Assembly (NCBI GenBank): GCA_046327755.1
Contig: JAXLXW010000003.1
Coordinates: 62,001-126,000 of the forward strand
Direction of reading: 5' to 3'
Length of the DNA: 64,000 nt
DNA from: SCN-70-22 sp046327755
GTDB taxonomy: Bacteria > Gemmatimonadota > Gemmatimonadetes > Gemmatimonadales > Gemmatimonadaceae
A program made the position numbers and the translations under genes. The notes under the pieces were generated by a model that saw only the letters and a list, made by a program, of their open reading frames with translations, did not search any database and was not told the origin of the DNA. Positions 1 to 8,181 of this stretch are shown here, piece by piece (the stretch's first letter is position 1; every line of letters begins with the position of its first letter).

Positions 1-131
1 GGAACGGGCCGTGCAACCGCGAGCGCCTCGAGGCGCGCCGCAAGGCTCACGACGAGGGGGCGTGGGTGCGCGAAGCGGCCGAGGCGTACGCGGCGAAGCA
101 GCGCGCCGCGCGCCGTGCGGTGGCGGCCTGA
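1..131 (+). CDS. paaA: 1,2-phenylacetyl-CoA epoxidase subunit PaaA, C-terminal end (partial)
   Basis: This is the last 42 codons of a gene that begins before the window. Read in the frame that ends at the TGA at 129-131, it gives the sequence NGPCNRERLEARRKAH and then EGAWVREAAEAYAAKQR, which I recognise as the conserved tail of PaaA. PaaA is the catalytic di-iron subunit of the multicomponent monooxygenase that epoxidises phenylacetyl-CoA. None of the iron ligands lies in this fragment. paaB, paaC and paaD follow on the same strand, which supports the call. The fragment is too short for the usual ORF cut-off and is identified by tail motif plus context. Confidence 0.85.
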   Translation, partial: NGPCNRERLEARRKAHDEGAWVREAAEAYAAKQRAARRAVAA

Positions 132-228
132 CGCACCGCCGGCCACGCGGCACCGCAGCGTCCGAACGATCGGCACGACCTAACGATTGCATTCCGAACG
201 GCAAACGACTGGCACGAGGACGAGCACG

Positions 229-549
229 ATGACGAGCCCGAACATCGCCACGGCCCCCAAGGGGGGCGAGACGCAGTGGCCGCTGTGGGAGGTCTTCACG
301 CAGGAAGAGGCGGGAGCGCCGCACCAGCACGCGGGGAGCGTGCACGCGGCGGACGCCGAGCTGGCGCTGCAGAATGCGCGCGATGTGTACGCGCGGCGCA
401 ACGAGGCGATCTCCATCTGGGTGGTGCCCAGCGTGACGATCGTCGCCTCGACGCCGGAGGACGTCGGGCCGTTCTTCGACCCGGCGAACGACAAGGCATA
501 CCGGCACCCGCAGTTCTTCAAGACCCCGCGTGGCGTTCGCGTCTTCTGA
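229..549 (+). CDS. paaB: 1,2-phenylacetyl-CoA epoxidase subunit PaaB
   Basis: A 106-residue protein close to the usual PaaB size of about 95 residues. It carries the family pattern WPLWEVFTQEEAGAPHQHAGSV followed by DAELALQNARDVYARRNE. PaaB is a small structural subunit that links the PaaAC catalytic heterodimers of the epoxidase; it has no catalytic residues of its own. I chose the ATG at 229 because a GAGGA-like ribosome site lies about 9 bases upstream and the extra residues encoded from 187 do not look like the family. It lies 97 bases after paaA and 50 bases before paaC, presumably in one transcript. Confidence 0.92.
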   Translation: MTSPNIATAPKGGETQWPLWEVFTQEEAGAPHQHAGSVHAADAELALQNARDVYARRNEAISIWVVPSVTIVASTPEDVGPFFDPANDKAYRHPQFFKTPRGVRVF

Positions 550-599
550 CACGGCAGACGGCGAGCGGACGAGAAGACGAGACGACGAGGAATACGGCA

Positions 600-1364
600 A
601 TGGACGAACGGACTTCGCGGGACTTCTTCGAGTACCTCCTGCGGCTGGGGGATGACCGGCTGATCCTGGGGCATCGGGTCTCCGAGTGGTGCGGGCACGG
701 GCCGATCCTCGAGGAGGACATCGCCCTCAGCAACATCGCGCTCGACCTGCTGGGGCAGGCGAACCTGTTGTTGCAGCTCGCGGGGCAGGTGGAGGGGAAG
801 GGGCGCGACCAGGATGCGCTGGCCTACTTCCGCGAGGCGACGCAGTTCCGCAACGCGATCCTGTGCGAGACGCCCAACGGCGACTTCGGCGACACGATCG
901 TGCGACAGTTCCTCTATTCCGTGCACGCCCTCCTCGTCCTCGACCAGCTGCAACGCTGCCAGCACGAGGCGCTGGCCGGGATCGCGGCCAAGGCGTACAA
1001 GGAATCGCGCTACCACGTGCGCCACAGCGGCGAGTGGCTCATCAAGCTCGGGGATGGCACCGAGGAGAGCCACCGCCGGGTGCAAGCGGCGCTCGACAAG
1101 GCGTGGTGTTACACGGGCGAGCTGTTCATGGGCGACGAAACGGAGCAACGTCTCGCGGCGCAGGGACTCGCCGTGGACCCGGCGTCGGTGCGCGAGGCAT
1201 GGACGGCGCAGGTCAGGGAAGTCGTCGGACTCGCGACACTCACGCTCCCTGCCGATGGCTTCATGCAGAAGGGCGGACGCGCCGGGCGGCACACCGAGCA
1301 CCTGGGGCACCTCCTGGCCGAGATGCAGATCGTCGCCCGGTCGTTCCCGGGGGCCTCGTGGTAG
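600..1364 (+). CDS. paaC: 1,2-phenylacetyl-CoA epoxidase subunit PaaC
   Basis: A 254-residue protein of normal PaaC length. PaaC is the ferritin-like structural partner of PaaA in the phenylacetyl-CoA epoxidase. Visible family stretches are LGDDRLILGHRVSEWCGHGP and EEDIALSNIALDLLGQA near the N terminus, YHVRHSGEWLIKLGDGTEES in the middle and GGRAGRHTEHLGHLLAEMQ at the end. The ATG at 600 begins MDERTSRDFFEYLLRL, as expected for the family; the much longer open frame upstream overlaps paaB and is rejected. Its stop overlaps the start of paaD by 7 bases, so translation of the two is probably coupled. Confidence 0.93.
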   Translation: MDERTSRDFFEYLLRLGDDRLILGHRVSEWCGHGPILEEDIALSNIALDLLGQANLLLQLAGQVEGKGRDQDALAYFREATQFRNAILCETPNGDFGDTIVRQFLYSVHALLVLDQLQRCQHEALAGIAAKAYKESRYHVRHSGEWLIKLGDGTEESHRRVQAALDKAWCYTGELFMGDETEQRLAAQGLAVDPASVREAWTAQVREVVGLATLTLPADGFMQKGGRAGRHTEHLGHLLAEMQIVARSFPGASW

Positions 1365-1864
1365 CACCAGGCGCCAGCCTCCCCTCACGGGACGAGATGC
1401 TGGCGATGCTCGACGAGGTGAAGGACCCGGAAGTGCCGGTCCTCAGCGTCGTCGAGCTGGGGATCGTGCGCGACGTGCGACAGGAGGGGGGGGAACTGGT
1501 CATCGACATCACCCCGACCTATTCCGGGTGCCCGGCGATGCACGAGATCGCGCGCTCGGTGACCGGCGCGCTGGCCGCCCGCGGGCTCAAGGCCCGCGTG
1601 AACACCGTCTTCACGCCGGCGTGGACGACCGACTGGATGAGCGACGAGGCGCGCGAGAAGCTGCGCCGCTACGGGATCGCGCCGCCGGGGAAGGCCGACG
1701 AGTCGCCACTCATCCCGCTCATGCGGCGTGGGGCCTCGCCGGCGTGCCCGTTCTGCGGCTCGCGCGACACGACGACGCGCAGCGACTTCGGCTCGACGGC
1801 GTGCAAGTCGCTCCACAGCTGCAACGCCTGCCACCAGCCGTTCGAGCACTTCAAGGCGATCTGA
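1358..1864 (+). CDS. paaD: Phenylacetate degradation protein PaaD (MIP18-family Fe-S maturation factor)
   Basis: A 168-residue protein with two parts. The first 100 residues are a MIP18/DUF59 domain (EVKDPEVPVLSVVELGIVRDV, then TPTYSGCPAMHEIA). The C terminus is cysteine-rich with a CPFCGS motif, a single Cys in STACKS, and CNACHQPFEHFK, typical of PaaD. PaaD is thought to assist iron or Fe-S cofactor insertion into the epoxidase system. The start is taken as the GTG at 1358, overlapping the paaC stop; an ATG at 1397 is an alternative that would shorten the N terminus. No paaE reductase gene follows, unlike the common paaABCDE order. Confidence 0.9.
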   Translation: MVAPGASLPSRDEMLAMLDEVKDPEVPVLSVVELGIVRDVRQEGGELVIDITPTYSGCPAMHEIARSVTGALAARGLKARVNTVFTPAWTTDWMSDEAREKLRRYGIAPPGKADESPLIPLMRRGASPACPFCGSRDTTTRSDFGSTACKSLHSCNACHQPFEHFKAI

Positions 1865-1957
1865 TCGGCAAAACGGTACGGAGCGCACGCTTTCGGTAAC
1901 GCCTGCCGCGGTGTGTCCCCGCATGATGTCGGCGACCTCCAACCGCGAGCATCGCCG

Positions 1958-2458
1958 ATGTCCGTCCCCGTCCTTGCCCTCGACGCCGAACGCGCGCTCC
2001 CCGTCGCCGACGAGCGCCCGCCGGCCTCGCGCCTCGTGCACGAGCACACCACCGGGCGCCTCCTCGCCGCCTTCTTCGCGGTGCACCGCGAACTCGGGCA
2101 CGGCTTTGCCGACGCCGTCTACCTGCGCGCCCTCACCCTCGAGCTCATCTCGCGCGGGCTGCAGGCCGAGCCCGATGTCCCGTTAGGCGTTTTCTACAAG
2201 GGGCGCAAGATCGGGACGTATGCGGCCGACCTCCTGGTCGATGGCAAGGTCGTCGTCCTCGTGCGCGGCGGCGCAGAGTTGCACGACACCGATCGCCTGC
2301 GCCTGCTCAACTGCATGCGCTGCTCGCAGGCGGAGGTGGGGATGCTCCTCCACTTCGGGCCACGACCGGAGTTCCGTCGGTACCTGGGGCGAGTCGTCGT
2401 CGAGCACGGGGGAGAACTCACCCGGCTGAATCCGACACGCGGGAGTGCACCCGGGTGA
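1958..2458 (+). CDS. GxxExxY-family protein (PD-(D/E)XK-like fold) with degenerate active site
   Basis: A 166-residue protein aligning to the GxxExxY family, small proteins with a PD-(D/E)XK nuclease-like fold and unknown physiological role. The landmark near residue 52 reads GFADAVY, where the family has G-x-x-E-x-x-Y, so the Glu is an Asp. The later landmark reads ADLLVDGKVVVLVRGG, where family members have ADLLV followed by V-x-ELK; the Glu and Lys of ELK are Leu and Arg here. The fold signature LLNCMRCSQAEVGMLLHFG is kept. Nuclease activity therefore seems unlikely. The ATG at 1958 is preferred; a GTG at 1913 would add 15 residues. It sits between paaD and a reverse-strand gene with no obvious functional link. 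Confidence 0.7.
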   Translation: MSVPVLALDAERALPVADERPPASRLVHEHTTGRLLAAFFAVHRELGHGFADAVYLRALTLELISRGLQAEPDVPLGVFYKGRKIGTYAADLLVDGKVVVLVRGGAELHDTDRLRLLNCMRCSQAEVGMLLHFGPRPEFRRYLGRVVVEHGGELTRLNPTRGSAPG

Positions 2459-2470
2459 TCGGCGCTCCCG

Positions 2471-4630
2471 CTAGCTACGCACCAGCGCGTCGATGCGCGC
2501 CGCGATATCGCCCGACGACGGGAGAATCGCGTTGAGCAGCGACGGGTGATACGGCATCGGGACGTCCTCGACACACAGCCGTTCGACCGGGGCGTCGAGG
2601 AACCAAAACGCCTCCTGCGCCATCACGGCCCCGATCTCGGCGCCAAAGCCCGACGTCTTCGTGTCCTCGTGCACGATGAGGCAACGCCCCGTCTTGCGCA
2701 CCGAGTCGAGGACGAGCGCCTTGTCCCACGGGGCGATGGAGCGCAGGTCGATCAGCTCCACCGAGGCATCGACCTGCGACAGCGCGTCCACGCAACGGTG
2801 CACCATCGCCCCCCACGTCACCAGCGTGAGGTCGCTCCCTTCGCGCAGGACCGTCCCCACGCCGAACGGGACGACGTAGTCGTCACCGGGATAGCGCGCG
2901 CTCCCGTCGCTGGTCATGAGGAGCGAGCGATGCTCGAAGAAGATCGTCGGGTTGGGGGAGCGCATCGCCGAACGCAGGAGCCCGACGGCGTCGGCGGCAT
3001 TGGACGGAATCGCCACCTGCCAGCCGACGGCGTGCGTCCACAGCACCTCGGCGCTCAGCGAGTGCCACGGGTCGCCGACGTCCTTCCCGAAGCCGCCGGG
3101 CATGCGCACCACGATGGGAGCACAGAAGCGGTTCGCGGTGCGCCAGCGCATCGTCCCCGTGTTGTTCAGCTGCTCGGTCGCCGGGTCGGCGTACTTCCTG
3201 AACTGGATCTCGGCGACCGGGACGAGCCCCGAGATCGCCATCCCGACGGCGCGCCCGACGATCCCTTCCTCGGAGAGCGAGGTGTCGAAGACGCGCGCGC
3301 GTCCGAACTGCTTCTGCAGCCCCTCGGTGACGAGGTGCACGCCCCCCTTGAGTCCCACATCCTCGCCGAAGACGACGAGCTTGGGATTCACCTCGAGTTC
3401 GCGGCGCAGCGTTCGGCGCACCGCCTCCTGGAAGCGCAGCGTCTCGCCGTCGTCTCGGGGCGTCGTGGTGCCGCCGAGGGCTTCGCGCTCCGACGCGGTG
3501 AGCCCTCCCATCGCTTCGTCGGCCGGAGCGTCGGGCTCTGCATAACGATGCCGGAGCACGGCGGCCGGGTCGGGGGCGGGGCGCGCGCGGGCCGCGGTGA
3601 GCGCGGCCGCGACATCGCGGGCCACGTCTCCTTCGAGTTCGCTCCACTCGGCCTCGCTCAGGTGCGCCGGGACGAGGAACGAGCGCAGGCGCGGGAGCGG
3701 GTCGCGCGCGGCGTCCTCGGCGATCTCGGCCTCGGTGCGGTACCCCTTCTGGTTGTCCGGCCCCGAGTGCGACGAGAGGCGCGGTACCGTCAGGCGCACA
3801 AGGGCAGGGCCGTGGCCGGCCCGGACGTGGTCGACGCACGCCTTGATCTTCGCCGCGGCATCGGCGGGGTTGGTCCCGTCGCCGTCCTGGATGAACAGGT
3901 TGCCGAACGACGCCAGGTTGCGGGCGATGTTGCCCCCCGGCGTCTGCATGTCGCCGCTCACCGAGATGCCGAGGTGGTTGTCCTCGACATAGAAGAGCAT
4001 GGGGAGCTTGAGCGTCGTGGCGATGGTGAGCGACGACCAGAAGCCGTTGGTGGCCACCGAGCCGTCACCGCCTAACGTCACGGCGATCGCGCCGTCCCAC
4101 GCCCGGTCGCCCAGCGTGTCGCGGTGATAGGTGATGGCCTGCGCCCACCCCGCGGTTGGCGTGTACTGCGACCCCACGTCGCCCGACATGGGGAGGACCT
4201 TGGGGCCGTTGCGGTTGGGGAAGTTGCAGACGACGCCGATGTCGCGCCCGTCGCTGAAGCCGCCGGCCCGCCCGAGCGGCGATCCCAGCCCGTCCTCGAT
4301 GGAGAGGCCGATCGAGAGGAGGAGGGGGCGCGACCGATAGTAGGCCCCGACGCCGTCGTTCGGGTGCGTGAGGAACGAGCCGAGGATCGCCTGCGCCATG
4401 TCGTGCCCGCGCGCCGAGAACTGGTACAGGACCAGGTGATCCTTGGGGACCTGCGTGCGGTTCTTGTTGGTCTGCTCCTCGGTGTCGTCGAGCGCGCGCG
4501 AGACGAGCGTGTGATACGCGATGCGCCGCCAGTCGATGCCGGCAGGGGCGTCGGACGGGTGGTCGGCGCGGCCCGTGGCAGGGGAGGGCTTCGGCGCGCG
4601 TGGGAGCGGGGCGGACTTGGATCGCGACAT
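2471..4630 (-). CDS. 2-oxoacid dehydrogenase E1 component, fused alpha and beta subunits (TPP-dependent)
   Basis: A 719-residue fusion. Residues about 30-370 form the E1-alpha half with the thiamin-diphosphate motif GGDGSVATNGFWSS (from 187) closing at VEDNHLGIS (from 215), and a regulatory-loop-like SSHSGPDNQKGYRTEAEI near 286. Residues about 395-719 form the E1-beta half, with RFQEAVRRTLRRELEVNP, VVFGEDVGLKGGVH, FDTSLSEEGIVGRAVGMA and DLRSIAPWDKALVLDSVRKT. The enzyme decarboxylates a 2-oxoacid and passes the acyl group to lipoyl E2. The substrate (branched-chain 2-oxoacids or pyruvate) cannot be decided from this sequence. The ATG at 4630 is chosen over upstream extension because conserved sequence begins shortly after it. 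No E2 or E3 gene is adjacent. Confidence 0.88.
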   Translation of the reverse strand: MSRSKSAPLPRAPKPSPATGRADHPSDAPAGIDWRRIAYHTLVSRALDDTEEQTNKNRTQVPKDHLVLYQFSARGHDMAQAILGSFLTHPNDGVGAYYRSRPLLLSIGLSIEDGLGSPLGRAGGFSDGRDIGVVCNFPNRNGPKVLPMSGDVGSQYTPTAGWAQAITYHRDTLGDRAWDGAIAVTLGGDGSVATNGFWSSLTIATTLKLPMLFYVEDNHLGISVSGDMQTPGGNIARNLASFGNLFIQDGDGTNPADAAAKIKACVDHVRAGHGPALVRLTVPRLSSHSGPDNQKGYRTEAEIAEDAARDPLPRLRSFLVPAHLSEAEWSELEGDVARDVAAALTAARARPAPDPAAVLRHRYAEPDAPADEAMGGLTASEREALGGTTTPRDDGETLRFQEAVRRTLRRELEVNPKLVVFGEDVGLKGGVHLVTEGLQKQFGRARVFDTSLSEEGIVGRAVGMAISGLVPVAEIQFRKYADPATEQLNNTGTMRWRTANRFCAPIVVRMPGGFGKDVGDPWHSLSAEVLWTHAVGWQVAIPSNAADAVGLLRSAMRSPNPTIFFEHRSLLMTSDGSARYPGDDYVVPFGVGTVLREGSDLTLVTWGAMVHRCVDALSQVDASVELIDLRSIAPWDKALVLDSVRKTGRCLIVHEDTKTSGFGAEIGAVMAQEAFWFLDAPVERLCVEDVPMPYHPSLLNAILPSSGDIAARIDALVRS

Positions 4631-4954
4631 GAGGGGCGACCGAATATCGGAAGGGCGCGGCCCCGCGCGGGGACCGCTGGCCTGTTCGTCGAAGGGTGGC
4701 GGAATTGCGACGGCCGTGCGGCGGAAATCTACTGGCGTGCGGCCCTTCGCGGGGCAGAGTCGCGCACCAATCTCCAGTGTAAACGGTGACATTTTCGTCC
4801 ACCCGGCGCGAACGGCCGGATGCACACCGGGGCGCGGCGCTGCACATTACGCCACGACCGCTCCCGTGCCCGCGCTCCCGCGCCGTGCGTGCCGCCAGGT
4901 GGCGTGCGCACGGACGGCGCGGGGACGGGGACCCGACACTCGAGACCCTGCCGC

Positions 4955-7282
4955 ATGCCGTGGTTCGTTAGGCGTTCCGCCGTCGCTCGCGCCCTGACGC
5001 GCGCCGTCCTGACCGCCCAGTTGGCGCTCGGGGCGCTGGTGGTCCTGTCGCAGCCGTCCGCGGCGCAGAAGGTGTCGCCGGTGCGGCCGGGGGCACGCAG
5101 CAGCGGTGCCAGCCAGCCGTCGGTCCCTTCGGTGGGGCTCAACGCCGCCGATCGCACGACGCTGCTCGCGATCATCGCGGCGGAGGACGCGCGCGGGACC
5201 GACGCCGGCGGCGTGGCCCCGCTCGTGGCGGCGCTCGACGACAAGTCACCGTTCATTCGCCGGAGCGCGGTGCGCGGGCTGGGGCGGCTCCAACGTTCCG
5301 CCCTTCTCGACTCGATCGCCCCGTTGGTCGGCGACCCGGACGCGCGGGTCCGCCTGGAGGCGGTGAATGCGATCGCGCAGGCGCTGCAGGATCTTCGGAC
5401 GCGCGACCTTCCCCCCGCGGAGCGTCGTGCGACGCTCGACGAGGCGGTGGACGCGATTGTGCGGAACGCCGAGCGCTTTCCTGATCCTGCCTTCCTTGGA
5501 GTTGCCGCCCGAACGCTTGGCCGGCTTCCGTACGCCGACTCGGTGGTCCCGCGCGAGGTCGAGCGCGTGCTCGTCGAGTTTGGCGAGCGGCCGGGGGCGG
5601 GGGGACGTCCCCTCGTGCGGAGCGACGCGCGCGTCGCCGAGGGGATCATGCACGGGCTCTACTCCCTCGCGCGCGCCCGCCGTCAGCTGGGGATGCCCTC
5701 GGCGCGGGCGCTGGCCGCGATGCGCTGGGCCACGACGTTCGGGACGGATGCGGACGGGGCCCGGCCGGCGACGGCGGCGGTTGCGGCTGGCGGGAATCGA
5801 AGCGCGGCCGGCGACGGTGGAGAGTCGGCGGCCGCCGTGCGCCGCCTCGCCTACCTGGGGCTCATCGCGGCCGGCGACACGTCGTCGGAGCTGGTGAAGC
5901 GTGCGCGCCAGGACGCCGACGATCAGGTGCGCCGGCTCGCCGTGGTCGCGTCGCAGGCGCTGCGCGACACCTCTGTGCGCCGCGCCACCGTGTTGGGCGG
6001 CCTGCGCGATCCCTCGTTCCTGGTGCGCTTCGAGGCGGTGCGCGCCTATCGTGCCCTCCCGGCCCCGCGCCCCTGCGCCCCGCTCGTGGCGGCGACGTAC
6101 GATGCCAACCCGCACGTGCAGCTCGCGGCGATCGATGCGTTAGGCGCCGGTTGCGACGAGCCCACGGTGGCGGCCGACACGCTGCTGCGGATCATCGATA
6201 CGCGCAACACGCAGCGTGCCATCCGCCCAAAGGGGGGGACGAGCTGGCACGCCCACGCGCACGCCCTCGCCGCGCTGGCGCGCGTGGCGCCTGCCGAGGC
6301 GGTTCCGCTCCTGCGGCGCGATGCGCGGCACCCGCTCTGGCAGGTGCGGCTGTACGTGGCGCGCGCCGCCGCGGCGGTGAAGGACACGCTGACGCTGTCC
6401 GCGCTGGCGTACGATCCCAATGGCAACGTGCGCGAGGCGGCGCTGGCGGGCATCTCCGGCTCGCTGGGGCACGTGGCCGATCGCGTCTTCGTCGCCGCGC
6501 TGGCGTCGGCCGACTACCAGGTGGTCCTGCAGGCGGCGAATGCGCTCAAGGGGGCGCCGCTCCCCGACTCCGTCGTCCCGGCGCTCCTCGCGGCGTTCGA
6601 GCGGCTGAGCGCGGAGAAGCGGGAGAACGCACACGATCCGCGGGTGGCGATCCTCGAGCGGCTGGGTGAACTGGGGGCGGCCAGATACGCGCCGCGCCTC
6701 GCGCCCTTCGCCTCGGACTTCGACTCGACGGTGGCTCGGCAGGCGGCGACGATCCTCGAGCGGTGGACGCTGCGCCGCGTCGCGGCGACGCCCAAGCCCC
6801 TTCCTCGCTCGGTCGAGCCGCTGTCGGCCGTGGTAGGGAGCGACCTGCGCCTCCTGGTGAAGATGTCGCCGGCGAGTGGCGGCGGATCGTTCGTCGTCCG
6901 CCTCTTCCCGGACGAGGCGCCGGTGACGGTCGCGCGCATCGTGCGACTGGCGCGCGCGGGCTACTACGCGGGCCTCACCTTCCATCGCGTGGAGCCCGGC
7001 TTCGTGATCCAGGGGGGGAGCCCGGCCGCCACCGAGTTCGTGGGCGACGGGGCGTTCATGCGCGACGAGGTTGGGCTCCTGTCGCACCGGCGCGGGACGC
7101 TGGGGATCTCGACGCGCGGGCGCGACACGGGCGATGCGCAGCTGTTCGTCAACCTGATCGACAACTTCCGGCTCGATCACGACTACACGGTGTTCGGCGA
7201 GATCATCCAGGGGCGTGAGGTGGCAGAAGGGGTGATCGAGGGGGACGTGATCGAGCGCGTGGATGTGGTGCGGGCGCGGTGA
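4955..7282 (+). CDS. Exported HEAT-repeat protein with C-terminal cyclophilin-type peptidyl-prolyl isomerase domain
   Basis: A 775-residue protein. The first 38 residues look like a signal peptide (basic MPWFVRRSAVARALTRAV, hydrophobic stretch, AxAQ-type end). Residues about 65-600 are Ala/Arg/Leu-rich helical repeats of HEAT type, for example RRSAVRGLGRLQRS and PDARVRLEAVNAIAQAL. From about residue 630 a cyclophilin domain appears: FPDEAPVTVARIVRLARAGY, GLTFHRVEPGFVIQGGSP, and NLIDNFRLDHDYTVFGEI. The role is probably periplasmic protein folding, with the HEAT solenoid as a docking surface. Cyclophilins usually stand alone or have small partners, so this fusion is notable. The ATG at 4955 is chosen because it starts the signal peptide. 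It interrupts the paa genes without an obvious link. Confidence 0.85.
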   Translation: MPWFVRRSAVARALTRAVLTAQLALGALVVLSQPSAAQKVSPVRPGARSSGASQPSVPSVGLNAADRTTLLAIIAAEDARGTDAGGVAPLVAALDDKSPFIRRSAVRGLGRLQRSALLDSIAPLVGDPDARVRLEAVNAIAQALQDLRTRDLPPAERRATLDEAVDAIVRNAERFPDPAFLGVAARTLGRLPYADSVVPREVERVLVEFGERPGAGGRPLVRSDARVAEGIMHGLYSLARARRQLGMPSARALAAMRWATTFGTDADGARPATAAVAAGGNRSAAGDGGESAAAVRRLAYLGLIAAGDTSSELVKRARQDADDQVRRLAVVASQALRDTSVRRATVLGGLRDPSFLVRFEAVRAYRALPAPRPCAPLVAATYDANPHVQLAAIDALGAGCDEPTVAADTLLRIIDTRNTQRAIRPKGGTSWHAHAHALAALARVAPAEAVPLLRRDARHPLWQVRLYVARAAAAVKDTLTLSALAYDPNGNVREAALAGISGSLGHVADRVFVAALASADYQVVLQAANALKGAPLPDSVVPALLAAFERLSAEKRENAHDPRVAILERLGELGAARYAPRLAPFASDFDSTVARQAATILERWTLRRVAATPKPLPRSVEPLSAVVGSDLRLLVKMSPASGGGSFVVRLFPDEAPVTVARIVRLARAGYYAGLTFHRVEPGFVIQGGSPAATEFVGDGAFMRDEVGLLSHRRGTLGISTRGRDTGDAQLFVNLIDNFRLDHDYTVFGEIIQGREVAEGVIEGDVIERVDVVRAR

Positions 7283-7317
7283 GCGCGGAGCCGTCGACCG
7301 TGACGGCGATGGCCAGT

Positions 7318-7353
7318 AGCTTCACCACCAGCTTCACCACCGGTTTCACCAGT
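7318..7353 (+). repeat. Three 12-bp tandem units upstream of paaG
   Basis: Two identical units of AGCTTCACCACC are followed by a diverged copy, GGTTTCACCAGT. They lie between the cyclophilin gene stop and the chosen paaG start. If paaG began at the GTG at 7279 they would encode SFTT-SFTT-GFTS, a low-complexity extension not known from the family. Confidence 0.6.
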
Positions 7354-7389
7354 GGCGTCATCGGACACGATTCTCTCGACCACAACGGC

Positions 7390-8181
7390 ATGACCGACAC
7401 GGCGATCCTGCACGCGGTAGACGGCGGGGTGATGCGCATCACCCTGAACCGTCCCGCCGTGCTCAACTCGTTCGACCTGGAGATGGGTCGACAGCTGCAA
7501 GCGGTGCTCGCACGCGCGGCGGACGACCGTGCGGTGCGGGCGGTGCTCATCACCGGCGCCGGACGCGCGTTCTGTGCGGGGCAGGACCTGGGCTCGGTGT
7601 CGCTCGACGACCCGGCCGCGAGGCCCGACCTCGGCAATGTGGTGCGCGAGCTCTGGAACCCGATCGTGCGCCAGCTCCGTGCGCTCGAGAAGCCCGTGGT
7701 GGCCGCCGTGAATGGCGTTGCGGCAGGCGCCGGTGCCAACCTCGCGCTGGCCTGCGACATCGTCCTCGCGTCGAAGACGGCGTCGTTCATCCAGGCGTTC
7801 AGCAAGCTGGGGATCATCCCGGACAGCGGCGGGACCTTCTTCCTCCCGCGCCTGGTGGGGATGGCGCGCGCCACGGCGCTGACCTTCCTGGCCGAGAAGG
7901 TGTCGGCGGAACAGGCGATGGCGTGGGGGATGATCTGGAGGGTGTGCGAGCCGGAGGCACTCATGACGGAGGCGGAACAGCTCGCGTTGCAGCTGGCGCA
8001 GCAGCCGACGCGCGGCTTCGCGCTCACCAAGCAGGCGCTCAACGCGTCGATGACGCACGACCTCGCGGCGCAGCTCGACCTGGAGGAAGCGCTCCAGCGC
8101 CAGGCGGGGGGCACGCATGATTTCGTGGAAGGGGTGAAGGCCTTTCTCGAGAAGCGCGCACCGGAGTTTCGCGGTGAGTAA
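7390..8181 (+). CDS. paaG: 2-(1,2-epoxy-1,2-dihydrophenyl)acetyl-CoA isomerase (crotonase family)
   Basis: A 263-residue crotonase-fold protein, the same size as E. coli PaaG (262). It converts the phenylacetyl-CoA epoxide to the seven-membered oxepin-CoA. Oxyanion-hole segments are visible at TGAGRAFCAGQDL and AAVNGVAAGAGANLALACDIVLAS, and the crotonase C-terminal half follows with FSKLGIIPDSGGTFFLPRLVG. The ATG at 7390 matches family length; the open frame continues upstream to a GTG at 7279 that overlaps the preceding stop, but that extension is low-complexity. Its stop overlaps the start of paaH by 8 bases, so the paaGHIJ genes form a tightly coupled run. Confidence 0.87.
   Translation: MTDTAILHAVDGGVMRITLNRPAVLNSFDLEMGRQLQAVLARAADDRAVRAVLITGAGRAFCAGQDLGSVSLDDPAARPDLGNVVRELWNPIVRQLRALEKPVVAAVNGVAAGAGANLALACDIVLASKTASFIQAFSKLGIIPDSGGTFFLPRLVGMARATALTFLAEKVSAEQAMAWGMIWRVCEPEALMTEAEQLALQLAQQPTRGFALTKQALNASMTHDLAAQLDLEEALQRQAGGTHDFVEGVKAFLEKRAPEFRGE

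Noticed and set aside
180..1388. 402-codon open frame on the minus strand opposite paaB and paaC
   Set aside because: It is antisense to well-identified genes, is rich in Arg/Pro/Leu as expected from GC-biased codon positions, and shows no recognisable domain.
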